Source: an uncultured Eubacteriales bacterium
GTDB taxonomy: Bacteria > Bacillota > Clostridia > Oscillospirales > Acutalibacteraceae
DNA: 64,000 nt
Assembly: GCA_934462705.1 (NCBI GenBank)
Contig: CAKSIH010000002.1
Location: forward strand, 62,001-126,000
Reading direction: 5' to 3'
Below, piece after piece: positions 16,981-25,421 of the stretch (position 1 is the first letter of the stretch; each line of letters begins with the position of its first letter). The position numbers and the translations under genes were made by a program. The notes under the pieces were generated by a model. The model did not search any database and was not told the DNA's origin. It was given only the letters and a program-made list of their open reading frames with translations.

Positions 16981-18165
16981 ATGGCTTTTGAATTGGAAAA
17001 TGATTTTGATAGTATAGTTCAAATTAAAGTAATAGGTGTTGGCGGAGGTGGAGGAAATGCTCTTGACCGAATGGTTATGTCAGGAGTTAAATGCGTTGAA
17101 TTTGTGTCTGTAAATACAGATAAGCAGGCCTTGCAAAGATCAAAGGCAACACAAAAGATTCAAATAGGAGAAAAGATTACCCACGGGAAAGGTGCCGGTT
17201 CAAAGCCAGAGATTGGTCAAAAGGCAGCAGAAGAAAATAGAGAAGAAATAGCACAAGCTATTAAAGGTACTGATATGGTATTTATAACGGCTGGTATGGG
17301 TGGAGGAACTGGAACAGGTGCGGCTCCTGTGGTTGCTGAAATTGCAAGGGAAATGGGTGTTTTAACAATAGGCATAGTGACAAAGCCATTTGCATTTGAA
17401 GGGAAACGAAGGATGGAACAAGCTGAGCGTGGGATTGAAAATTTGAGAGAACATGTGGATTCTCTGGTAATAATTCCAAATGAAAGGTTAAAATACGCAA
17501 GTGAGCAAAGAATCACACTGCTAAATGCATTTGCGGTTGCTGATGACGTTCTTAGGCAAGGTGTTCAAAGTATCTCGGATTTAATACTATTGCCGGGCCT
17601 TGTTAACTTAGACTTTGCGGACGTTACAGCCGTAATGAAAGACGCTGGTTACGCACATATGGGAGTGGGACGAGCATCTGGGAAGGACAAGGCTGAAGCT
17701 GCTGCCAATATGGCAATTTCAAGCCCACTTTTAGAGACGGCTATCAATGGAGCAAAGGGTGTTATAATTAACATTACTTCGTCACCGGACGTAGGACTTG
17801 ACGAAATTGACGTTGCGTCAGCTCTAATTACGGAGCAAGCGGACAGTGAGGCAAACATTATTTGGGGTGCTGCATTTGACGAAACAATGGAGGACGAAAT
17901 TAAAGTTACAGTTATTGCAACAGGATTTCCAACAAACGGAGCAGCAGCTCTTGAAAGTTCCATAAGTTTTAACAGAAGTTCTACGCAAGCAACAAGAGCG
18001 GAAGTAGGAGATCGAGGGGTCAATCCAAGTGACGAGTTCATAATGATAGAGGACAAGCCGGATTACACGTCGTCGGGGACAAGACCGGGTCAAGCATTTT
18101 CAAAGCCGGAAACAAAAGAAGAAGATACATTTTACGATATAATGTCAATATTTAACCGCAAATAG
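16981..18165 (+). CDS. ftsZ: Cell division GTPase FtsZ
   Basis: Tubulin-like GTPase that forms the cytokinetic ring. In 394 residues the GTPase domain has IGVGGGGGNALDRM, NTDKQAL, the signature GGGTGTG at 107-113 and PNERL; the T7 loop NLDFADVTAVMKDAG contributes catalytic acidic residues to the neighbouring subunit. The variable linker begins near residue 320. The tail ends TFYDIMSIFNRK, a shortened form of the usual conserved C-terminal peptide that docks SepF. sepF itself lies 10 kb downstream. A strong AGGAGG site precedes the ATG. The gene has a long leader, a probable own promoter, and ends in a very strong terminator. Confidence 0.98.
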   Translation: MAFELENDFDSIVQIKVIGVGGGGGNALDRMVMSGVKCVEFVSVNTDKQALQRSKATQKIQIGEKITHGKGAGSKPEIGQKAAEENREEIAQAIKGTDMVFITAGMGGGTGTGAAPVVAEIAREMGVLTIGIVTKPFAFEGKRRMEQAERGIENLREHVDSLVIIPNERLKYASEQRITLLNAFAVADDVLRQGVQSISDLILLPGLVNLDFADVTAVMKDAGYAHMGVGRASGKDKAEAAANMAISSPLLETAINGAKGVIINITSSPDVGLDEIDVASALITEQADSEANIIWGAAFDETMEDEIKVTVIATGFPTNGAAALESSISFNRSSTQATRAEVGDRGVNPSDEFIMIEDKPDYTSSGTRPGQAFSKPETKEEDTFYDIMSIFNRK

Positions 18166-18412
18166 AGGGAAAGGGAGCCGAAGCGTTCATTGTGAACGCT
18201 TCGGCTCCCTTTTTTGGAGGTGTTTCAAGAATATAGTCTGTAGAAACATTATAGAACTTTGCCAAGGTGATTAAATGATGGACAGGGATTTCTTGAATAC
18301 CTTTTTCATACCGTGAGTATTGCTGCTGAGTGGTTTTTAAGAGTTTAGCGATAGTTTGTTGAGTTAAATCTCTGTCCTCTCTTAAATCCTTTATACGTGG
18401 ATAACAATACAT
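18152..18412 (-). CDS. Small XRE-family repressor
   Basis: 86 residues, almost only a Cro/C1 helix-turn-helix: IKDLREDRDLTQQTIAKLL, TTQQQYSRYEKGIQ and ITLAKFYNVSTDYIL. The ATG follows AAGGGGTG at a good spacing. It is divergent from the DUF6809-like gene, with operator-like repeats between them, so it probably represses both. Its last 20 codons run through the ftsZ terminator hairpin and its stop codon lies inside ftsZ, so the C-terminal tail (GAEAFTMNASAPFPSICG) is dictated by that hairpin. The protein may originally have ended elsewhere and been joined to this tail when the cassette inserted. Confidence 0.8.
   Translation of the reverse strand: MYCYPRIKDLREDRDLTQQTIAKLLKTTQQQYSRYEKGIQEIPVHHLITLAKFYNVSTDYILETPPKKGAEAFTMNASAPFPSICG
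18170..18215 (+). terminator. Strong terminator of ftsZ
   Basis: Two arms of 20 bases (18170-18189 and 18193-18212, core GGGAGCCGAAGCGTTCA) pair perfectly around a TTG loop and are followed by T residues. It is the longest perfect hairpin in the window and also codes for the end of the XRE repressor on the other strand. Confidence 0.95.
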
Positions 18413-18418
18413 TTTGAA

Positions 18419-18489
18419 ACACCCCTTATAGATTTATAATAGTTTAAATCTGATAAGGTGTATTGGCTTTACATCTTATATGGTGTAAA
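18419..18489. promoter_or_regulatory. Operator-like repeats between the XRE and DUF6809 genes
   Basis: An interrupted inverted repeat has arms at 18419-18436 and 18445-18461 (ACACC..CTTATAGATTTA and TAAATCTGATAAGGTGT). A second inverted repeat, TTTACA-N10-TGTAAA, lies at 18468-18489. The half-site ATAAGGTGTA recurs as ATATGGTGTA. Such clustering around divergent starts is typical of XRE autoregulation. Confidence 0.6.
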
Positions 18490-18491
18490 AT
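18463..18491 (+). promoter_or_regulatory. Promoter of the DUF6809-like gene
   Basis: TTGGCT (18463-18468), 17 bases, TAAAAT (18486-18491). The TTTACA-N10-TGTAAA repeat lies within it, so bound repressor would block it. Confidence 0.65.
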
Positions 18492-18512
18492 GTATTTCTG
18501 GAGGTGAAAAAT

Positions 18513-18790
18513 ATGAACATCGTACTGGAGGATTTATACTATGGCGAAATAAGTCCAAATGAAAATGGTGGACTTGCTGGAAATGCTGACAGCATTATTT
18601 CTAATTGCGAGGAAAAATTAACCGAGTTTCTTGAGGGCAAAAAAAGCTTTTTTGGGAATTTTGTAATTCCTATTCGAAAGCTGAGGCTATTATTGCCTAT
18701 GAAAAATTTAAGTACAGTTTTGCTCTCTATGCAAAAATGATTATCGAGATTTTTGCTGAAAATTGTGAAAACTTATCTGCGTTTAATTAA
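18513..18790 (+). pseudogene. DUF6809-like small protein gene with a -1 frameshift at an A7 tract
   Basis: Starts at the ATG after GGAGGTG. The first 42 codons give NIVLEDLYYGEISPNE and then CEEKLTEFLEGKK, the usual opening of DUF6809 proteins found on clostridial mobile elements. The read frame then leaves the family pattern and stops at 18740. If one A is added to the seven A residues at 18639-18645, the frame continues as LFWEFCNSYSKAEAIIAYEKF and KYSFALYAKMIIEIF to a stop at 18790, giving about 92 residues that fit the family throughout. So the gene is either broken by one deleted base, read by polymerase slippage on the A tract, or affected by a sequencing error. The function of the family is unknown. 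Confidence 0.7.
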
Positions 18791-18802
18791 AATATTATTG
18801 TT

Positions 18803-18830
18803 ACCTCCCGGTGTTTCCGGGGGGCTTTTT
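18803..18830 (+). terminator. Terminator after the DUF6809-like gene
   Basis: CCTCCCGG and CCGGGGGG pair around TGTTT (one G-T wobble) and are followed by CTTTTT. Confidence 0.85.
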
Positions 18831-18853
18831 GTTAAATTTTAATTTTCAGTCGG

Positions 18854-18882
18854 TTGAATCAATTGACGAAAAATGATAAAAT
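18854..18882 (+). promoter_or_regulatory. Promoter of miaB and the downstream repair genes
   Basis: TTGAAT (18854-18859), 17 bases, TAAAAT (18877-18882) with TG at 18874-18875 forming an extended -10. Confidence 0.72.
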
Positions 18883-18917
18883 AAAGTAATACGAATTTGT
18901 TTGGAGGGCTTTAGAAA

Positions 18918-20327
18918 TTGAACTTAGAGATAAATAATTCTTTTAATCAAGAAAAATATATAACACTTGTAAATGACATTTTAAGCAAAAAAAAAGGCTT
19001 AAAAAAGGCAGTAGTGAGAACTTATGGCTGTCAACAAAATGTTTCTGACTCAGAAAAAATAAAAGGTATGCTTATGTGCATGGGTTATGAGATTACCGAT
19101 AAAAATGAGGATGCCGATTTTATACTGTTTAATACGTGTGCTGTAAGGGAACACGCCGAAGATAGAGTTTTTGGAAATGTGGGTGCGCTTAAAGGTTTAA
19201 AAAGGAAAAATAAAAATTTGATAATAGCTCTTTGTGGTTGCATGATGGAGCAAGAACATGTGGCAGACAAAATAAAAACCAGCTTCCCCTTTGTTGATTT
19301 GCTTTTCGGTACACAGTCGCTTGACCATTTTCCGGAACTTGCATACAAGGCTATGACAGAAAAAACTAGAGTTTTTGAACGAGGAATAGAAAATAAATAT
19401 ATAGCCGAAAATCTTCCTATCCATAGAGATAACAACATTAAGGCATTTGTTCCTATAATGTATGGATGCGACAATTTTTGTTCATACTGCGTTGTTCCAC
19501 ATGTGCGCGGCAGGGAACGCAGCCGCAATCAAGAGGCTATAATAAGAGAGGTTCATCAGCTGGTAGCTAGTGGTTATAAGGACATAACATTATTGGGCCA
19601 AAATGTTAATTCCTATGGTAAAACCCTTAATGAAGACATTAACTTTGCAAAATTACTGAAGGAAATAGACAAAATAGAGGGTGAATATTTCCTACGATTC
19701 ATGACATCGCACCCGAAAGATGCAACATATGAATTAATAGATACAATGGCTAATAGTAAACATATATGTAAACATCTACACCTGCCAGTTCAATCTGGGA
19801 GTGACAGAATTTTAAAGCTTATGAATCGTCACTATAATAGAGCTAAGTATATGGAGACTGTAAATTATGCCAAGGAAAAAATACCGGGCTTATCGCTTAC
19901 CAGCGACATAATAGTTGGTTTTCCAGGGGAAACTTACGATGACTTTAAAATGACACTTAGTCTTATCAAAGACGTAGGATTTTCTTCATTGTTCACTTTT
20001 ATATATTCTAAAAGAGTGGGGACAAAGGCTGCTGAAATGGAGGATTCAATTAGCTATGAAGAAAAGTCAAGGTGGTTTAAGGAGCTATTGGAAGTTCAGG
20101 AGAAGATGGCTCTAAAATACACAAAAAGTTTAGTAGGTAAGGAAATTAAGGTTTTGGTAGAATCAAAGGCATCAAAACAGGGCATGCTTACAGGACGCAC
20201 AGAAGGCAATATAATAGTTGATTTAGCAGGAAAAGAAGAACTTATAGGAAAATTTATAAATGTAAAGATAGTGGAAGCTACCAATTGGATGGTTAAAGGT
20301 GAAGTGCTTAATCATATGGATTATTAA
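18918..20327 (+). CDS. miaB: tRNA-2-methylthio-N6-dimethylallyladenosine synthase MiaB
   Basis: Radical-SAM enzyme that adds a methylthio group to i6A37 of tRNAs reading UNN codons. The UPF0004 domain provides three cluster cysteines (Cys38 in TYGCQQN, Cys74 in FNTCAVRE, Cys108 in CGCMMEQ). The radical SAM cluster motif is CDNFCSYC (184-191), with VVPHVRGRERSR after it, then LTSDIIVGFPGET. A TRAM RNA-binding domain covers the last 60 residues. The length of 469 residues is normal for Clostridia. It starts with TTG at 18918 behind TTGGAGGG. Its substrate is made by miaA, encoded 6.5 kb downstream in the same run of genes. Confidence 0.96.
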   Translation: MNLEINNSFNQEKYITLVNDILSKKKGLKKAVVRTYGCQQNVSDSEKIKGMLMCMGYEITDKNEDADFILFNTCAVREHAEDRVFGNVGALKGLKRKNKNLIIALCGCMMEQEHVADKIKTSFPFVDLLFGTQSLDHFPELAYKAMTEKTRVFERGIENKYIAENLPIHRDNNIKAFVPIMYGCDNFCSYCVVPHVRGRERSRNQEAIIREVHQLVASGYKDITLLGQNVNSYGKTLNEDINFAKLLKEIDKIEGEYFLRFMTSHPKDATYELIDTMANSKHICKHLHLPVQSGSDRILKLMNRHYNRAKYMETVNYAKEKIPGLSLTSDIIVGFPGETYDDFKMTLSLIKDVGFSSLFTFIYSKRVGTKAAEMEDSISYEEKSRWFKELLEVQEKMALKYTKSLVGKEIKVLVESKASKQGMLTGRTEGNIIVDLAGKEELIGKFINVKIVEATNWMVKGEVLNHMDY

Positions 20328-20344
20328 CGAAAGGAAGAGAGTAC

Positions 20345-20752
20345 ATGGATATTATAAAGCTTACAAGGGACCTTGGTAGGGCTATACAGCAAGACGAGCG
20401 ATATTTAAAATATAGAATAGCTAGCCAGAATAACGATGAAGATGAAACCTTACAAAACATGATAGGAGCGTTTAATCTTACAAGGATGAACTTAAATACG
20501 GAAATACAAAAAGGCGAACCAGACGAAAGAAAAGTTGAGGAGTTAAATAAAAAAGTTCGAGAGCTATATAAGAGTATAATGGTAAACCCCAACATGGCAA
20601 CGTACAACGAGGCAAAGCAGGATTTTGATCAACTTATTAAGAGGATAACAACAATTATTTTGCAAAGTGCAAATGGAGAAGATCCGGAAACAACGGATTT
20701 AAGAGAAACTTCGTGTACAGGATCTTGTGAAACTTGTTTAGGCTGTAATTAA
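20345..20752 (+). CDS. YlbF/YmcA family protein with cysteine tail
   Basis: Small helical protein of 135 residues. The helical YlbF/YmcA core covers about 5-110 (LTRDLGRAIQQDERYLKYRIA, MNLNTEIQKGEPDERKVEELNKKVRELYKSIM, NEAKQDFDQLIKRITTII). The end is a cysteine cluster, CTGSCETCLGC, with four Cys in eleven residues. In Bacillus, YlbF, YmcA and YaaT form the Ric complex, which carries iron-sulfur clusters and guides RNase Y processing and development. It sits between miaB and mutS with 17 and 25-base gaps, a position shared by other Clostridia. Whether it is the YlbF or YmcA member is not clear. Confidence 0.85.
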   Translation: MDIIKLTRDLGRAIQQDERYLKYRIASQNNDEDETLQNMIGAFNLTRMNLNTEIQKGEPDERKVEELNKKVRELYKSIMVNPNMATYNEAKQDFDQLIKRITTIILQSANGEDPETTDLRETSCTGSCETCLGCN

Positions 20753-20777
20753 TAAAATTAAAAGGAAGTGATGTATT

Positions 20778-23387
20778 ATGGCAGAAATGTCGCCTATGAT
20801 GAGACAGTATTTAGAAATAAAAGAAAAAAATAAAGATGCGATAGTATTTTTTAGGCTTGGAGATTTTTATGAAATGTTTTTTGATGATGCAAAACTTGCA
20901 TCAAGAGAGCTAGAGTTGACGCTAACGAAAAGAGATTGCGGTAATAAGGAAAAAGCGCCAATGTGTGGAGTTCCATACCATAGTTGTGAATCTTATATTG
21001 CAAGGCTTGTGGAAAAAGGTTATAAAATAGCAATTTGTGAGCAAATTAGTGAGCCATCATCAAGAGGTTTAGTAAAAAGAGATGTAACAAGAGTAATAAC
21101 TCCCGGAACAATTATAGAAAGCGAGCTATTAGATGAGTCTCGAAATAATTTTATATGCTCTTTATATAGTAAAAATAATAGTACGGGCTTGTGTTTTTGT
21201 GATGTTTCTACCGGTGAACTACATGTAACCCAAATAGTAGGGATAGAAACTATGAGAAAGCTAAAGGATGAGTTAGTTAGGTTTTCTCCAAGAGAAATTT
21301 TATTTGTAGGAGATACAGATAAGCTGAGGGAGTTACAAATTTTTATTAAAGAGAGATTGTCCTGTTTTGTAGAAGTTTTACATGATATGGATGAAATTAA
21401 TGAATGTAAAGATACAATAAAGAAACAGTTTGAAAAAATGAGTGTAGATGAATTAGGGCTTTCAGGCAAAGAGGAGTTAATTGTAGCACTGGCATCTCTT
21501 ATAAAATATTTACAAAGAACGCAGAAAATTGGTCTTGAGAGGATAAATACGATTGATGTTTATAGCGAAAACCAATTTATGAAGATAGACATGAATACTC
21601 GTAGAAATTTGGAACTTACAGAAACTATGAGAAATAAGAGCAAGCAGGGTTCTCTTTTATGGGTGCTTGATAAAACTAAAACAGCCATGGGAAAACGTTT
21701 AATGAGGACTTACATTGAACAGCCGCTTACAAACATTTATGATATAGAAAAAAGACTGGATGCGGTTAATGAACTTTATTCAAACATAATGTTTGTTGAT
21801 TCCATAAATGACGAATTAAATCAAATACATGATATTGAAAGGCTAATGACTAGAATAGTCTATGGCTCTGCAAATGCACGTGAGCTTAGAGCTTTATGCA
21901 CAGCTTTTGAGAGATTTCCTGCATTAAAGTTAAAATTAAAGGATGTTAAGTCTCTCATGTTGCAAAACATAGAGGCTACAATAGATGAAATGTACGATGT
22001 AAAAAGGGTCATAGACGAAGCAATATCAGAGGATCCACCGTTTTCTGTAAAAGAAGGGGGGATTATTAAGCCGGGATATAATAGGGAAGTAGATCTGCTA
22101 AGAGGAGACTTAATGAGTGGCAAGGACATTATTTCTGAGATTGAAACACGAGAGAAAAAAAGGACTGGCATAAATAAATTAAAGGTAGGCTATAATAGGG
22201 TTTTTGGCTATTTTATAGAGGTGTCAAATTCATTTAAGGATAAAGTACCAAGCGATTACATAAGAAAGCAAACTCTTGCCAATTGTGAAAGATATATAAC
22301 CGGTGAACTCAAAGAGCTGGAGGGCCGTATTTTAGGGGCCAAGGAAAGATCGATGCAACTTGAATATGATATTTTTGTTTCCATAAGAAAAGTTGTTGCA
22401 CAGGCTTTAAAGAGAGTGCAAACGACAGCAAGGGCAATATCTGAGCTTGATGTTTTGCAGTCGCTTGCCTCGGTAGCATATAAGAACGGGTATGTAAGGC
22501 CTAAGATTAATATGACCGGGAAAATAGAAATAAAGGAATCCAGACATCCTGTTGTTGAAAAGCTTATGAAAGATTCTCTTTTCGTTCCAAATGATGTTCT
22601 CTTAGACAAAGACGAAAATAAAATGGCTATTATAACAGGTCCCAACATGGCGGGCAAATCTACATATATGAGGCAGGTTGCACTTATTACGCTTATGGCG
22701 CAGATGGGAAGTTTTGTACCAGCAAAGTTTGCGGATATAGGAGTTGTGGACAGTATATTTACAAGAGTTGGTGCGTCAGATGACCTTGCAAGCGGGCAAT
22801 CCACGTTTATGGTTGAAATGATGGAGGTTGCTCAGATTATAAAATGTGCAACTAAAGATAGCCTTGTAATATTAGATGAAATAGGTAGGGGGACATCCAC
22901 ATTTGACGGCATGAGTATTGCAAGGGCAGTAGTTGAGTATGTTGCAGATGATAAAAAATTGGGGGCAAAAACGCTATTTGCTACACATTATCACGAGTTA
23001 ACGGAGATGGAAGAGTTACTTGCAGGTGTAAAAAATTACAACATAGCGGTGAAAAAACGTGGTGATGATATTATCTTTTTAAGGAGAATAATACGTGGTG
23101 GAGCGGATGACAGTTACGGCATAGAAGTTGCGAAGCTTGCAGGTGTACCAGATTCTATAATAAGTAGGGCAAAGGAACTTTTAAGGGCTATAGAATCCGG
23201 TACGGTATCTAATGCCCCTGTTAAAAATTTTGAGAAAGGTAGCAATGCGACTCAAAAGCAGGAAGATTTAAATACAACGTCATCAATTAAGATAATGAAA
23301 AAATTAAAAGATATAGATATAACTGCGCTTACACCTATTGAATCAATGAATGTGTTATTTGAGCTTGCAACACTCGCAAAGAGCTAA
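20778..23387 (+). CDS. mutS: DNA mismatch repair protein MutS
   Basis: Mismatch-recognition ATPase of 869 residues. The N-terminal mismatch-binding domain has FFRLGDFYEMFFDDA, which holds the Phe-x-Glu wedge that stacks on the mispair. Later come the connector, lever and clamp domains. The ABC-type ATPase shows Walker A GPNMAGKST (621-629), the ST.MVEMME signature and the Walker B LVILDEIGRGTSTFDG, then ATHYHEL. Length is typical. It is followed after 24 bases by mutL, its partner. Spacing suggests one transcript from miaB through miaA. Confidence 0.98.
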   Translation: MAEMSPMMRQYLEIKEKNKDAIVFFRLGDFYEMFFDDAKLASRELELTLTKRDCGNKEKAPMCGVPYHSCESYIARLVEKGYKIAICEQISEPSSRGLVKRDVTRVITPGTIIESELLDESRNNFICSLYSKNNSTGLCFCDVSTGELHVTQIVGIETMRKLKDELVRFSPREILFVGDTDKLRELQIFIKERLSCFVEVLHDMDEINECKDTIKKQFEKMSVDELGLSGKEELIVALASLIKYLQRTQKIGLERINTIDVYSENQFMKIDMNTRRNLELTETMRNKSKQGSLLWVLDKTKTAMGKRLMRTYIEQPLTNIYDIEKRLDAVNELYSNIMFVDSINDELNQIHDIERLMTRIVYGSANARELRALCTAFERFPALKLKLKDVKSLMLQNIEATIDEMYDVKRVIDEAISEDPPFSVKEGGIIKPGYNREVDLLRGDLMSGKDIISEIETREKKRTGINKLKVGYNRVFGYFIEVSNSFKDKVPSDYIRKQTLANCERYITGELKELEGRILGAKERSMQLEYDIFVSIRKVVAQALKRVQTTARAISELDVLQSLASVAYKNGYVRPKINMTGKIEIKESRHPVVEKLMKDSLFVPNDVLLDKDENKMAIITGPNMAGKSTYMRQVALITLMAQMGSFVPAKFADIGVVDSIFTRVGASDDLASGQSTFMVEMMEVAQIIKCATKDSLVILDEIGRGTSTFDGMSIARAVVEYVADDKKLGAKTLFATHYHELTEMEELLAGVKNYNIAVKKRGDDIIFLRRIIRGGADDSYGIEVAKLAGVPDSIISRAKELLRAIESGTVSNAPVKNFEKGSNATQKQEDLNTTSSIKIMKKLKDIDITALTPIESMNVLFELATLAKS

Positions 23388-23411
23388 GTTGATGTATTAG
23401 AGGGTATTGGA

Positions 23412-25412
23412 ATGGGAAAGATAAATGTTTTAGAAAAACATATAGCTGAGCTAATAGCTGCAGGAGAAGTTGTAGAAAGGCCAAGTTCTGTTGTAAAAGA
23501 GCTAGTGGAAAATTCGATTGATGCTGGTGCGAAAAACATTACTGTAGAAATAAGAAACGGTGGAGTTAGGTATATTAGAGTAACGGATAATGGACACGGA
23601 ATAGAAAAGGATGACATAAGAAAAGCTTTTTTAAGAAACGCAACTAGTAAAATAAAATTAGAGGATGATTTAAATAGTATAGCAACGTTGGGATTTAGAG
23701 GTGAGGCACTGGCATCTATATGTGCTGTTTCAAAGGTGGAACTAATTACAAGGACGGAAGATCAAAATATAGGGACAAGATATGAAATTTTTGGAGGAGA
23801 AGAGGTTTCTTTCTCAGAATATGGGTGTCCACAGGGAACGACATTTATTGTAAGGGATTTATTTTACAATACGCCTGCAAGAATGAAATTTTTAAAGAAA
23901 GATGTATCTGAAGCAAATGCAGTGGGAAAAATTTTAAATATGGTTGCTCTATCACATCCTGAGGTAGGCATTAAATTTATAAGAGACGGAAGATTAGATT
24001 TAAACACGCCTGGAGATGGAAAGATTCAATCGGCTATATATGCAGTGTATGGGAAAAATTTTGTTTCATCACTTATTGAAATATCGTATACTTTAAATGG
24101 AGTTACAGTAAGTGGATTTATAAATAATCCAAATAGTGCCAGACCTAATCGCAGTATGCAGCATTTCTTTATAAACGGCCGCTATGTAAAAACTAGAACT
24201 GCAATGGCTGCACTGGAAGAAGCTTATAAGGGCTCAATTATGGTGCAAAAATTTCCATCTTGTGTACTTTATATTAATGTGCCGTTCAGTGCAGTTGATG
24301 TAAATGTTCACCCTTCTAAGGTGGAAGTACGTTTTATAGATGAAAAACCTATATTTGATGTAATATATCATGGTGTAAAGTCTACGTTGATGAAAAATGA
24401 ACCTCAAATAGTAATGAATTTAAACAACAATGCAATGGAAATAAATCAAAAACAAAAGATTCCAGATGATAATGTACAGATAAAAATAGAAGTTTCGCCA
24501 GGTGAAAAAAACCATAATACGACTTTAATTAGATCATCGACTCCAGTTTACTATTCTAATACTGAACCAGAAATATTTATACCTAAAAGTGCTTCAAATT
24601 TCAAAAGTGCGGCAGGTACAGTTAAATTTAATAAAGAGGAAATTGTCTTTAATGATCTTCAAAAAAATCTTTCTATAGATAGTGATAACAAGGAGATAAA
24701 AAAAGAGCAATTTAAATTTGGTGAGCATAACTTAGCTGTGGAAGATAATGAACAAAATAAGAAAACAACAAGAGTTGAGAATAAAGTAGATATTAGCATT
24801 AATGATGCGGACAATCAAACAATTATAAGGAATTTGAGGGAAAGTGAAGACAACCTTACAGTTATAGGCGAGGCTTTTAAAACCTATATAATTGTTCAAA
24901 AGAACGACAGTGAACTTATTTTGGTTGACAAGCATGCATTACATGAACGGATGATATATGAAAAACTGAAGGCAAAAAAAGGAGAAGAGAGTGCACAAAT
25001 CTTGCTGGACCCGGTTGCCATTAGTGTAAGTAAGGATGAATATAACACTATTTTATTAAACTCTGAGGTTTTTCGTGATGCAGGCTTTGATATAGAGGAT
25101 TTTGGGACATCTACAGTAGTAGTGAGGTCTACACCAATTTATTTAGAGCGCCAAGAAGTAGAACAAGCTGTGATTGAAATGGCAGATCATATTATGCAAA
25201 ACAAAAAAGATTTAACTTCAAGTCACGTTGAGTGGTTATATCAAAATATAGCTTGCAGAGCAGCAATAAAAGCCGGTATTAATGCTAAAATGGAGGAAAT
25301 GGAGGCATTAATAAAGAGTGCATCCAATGAGAAACATTGTCCTCATGGCAGGCCAGTATCGATAACTATAAAAAAGAAAGACATTGAAAAGCAATTTGGC
25401 CGAATACAATAA
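23412..25412 (+). CDS. mutL: DNA mismatch repair protein MutL
   Basis: GHKL ATPase and probable nicking endonuclease of mismatch repair, 666 residues. N-domain motifs: ELVENSIDAGA, TDNGHGI (58-64) and LGFRGEALASI. The variable linker, about 345-470, is polar and Asn/Lys-rich. The C-domain has DKHALHERMIYE (from Asp506), matching DxHAxxExxxxE of MutL proteins with endonuclease activity, plus ACRAAIKAG and CPHGRP (Cys643), which complete the metal site. This fits organisms that lack MutH. It lies between mutS and miaA. Confidence 0.97.
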   Translation: MGKINVLEKHIAELIAAGEVVERPSSVVKELVENSIDAGAKNITVEIRNGGVRYIRVTDNGHGIEKDDIRKAFLRNATSKIKLEDDLNSIATLGFRGEALASICAVSKVELITRTEDQNIGTRYEIFGGEEVSFSEYGCPQGTTFIVRDLFYNTPARMKFLKKDVSEANAVGKILNMVALSHPEVGIKFIRDGRLDLNTPGDGKIQSAIYAVYGKNFVSSLIEISYTLNGVTVSGFINNPNSARPNRSMQHFFINGRYVKTRTAMAALEEAYKGSIMVQKFPSCVLYINVPFSAVDVNVHPSKVEVRFIDEKPIFDVIYHGVKSTLMKNEPQIVMNLNNNAMEINQKQKIPDDNVQIKIEVSPGEKNHNTTLIRSSTPVYYSNTEPEIFIPKSASNFKSAAGTVKFNKEEIVFNDLQKNLSIDSDNKEIKKEQFKFGEHNLAVEDNEQNKKTTRVENKVDISINDADNQTIIRNLRESEDNLTVIGEAFKTYIIVQKNDSELILVDKHALHERMIYEKLKAKKGEESAQILLDPVAISVSKDEYNTILLNSEVFRDAGFDIEDFGTSTVVVRSTPIYLERQEVEQAVIEMADHIMQNKKDLTSSHVEWLYQNIACRAAIKAGINAKMEEMEALIKSASNEKHCPHGRPVSITIKKKDIEKQFGRIQ

Positions 25413-25421
25413 GGTGATTTT

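Noticed and set aside
18504..18740. The 78-codon frame as an intact small gene
   Set aside because: The second half does not follow the family, whereas the other frame does; a frameshift explains both.
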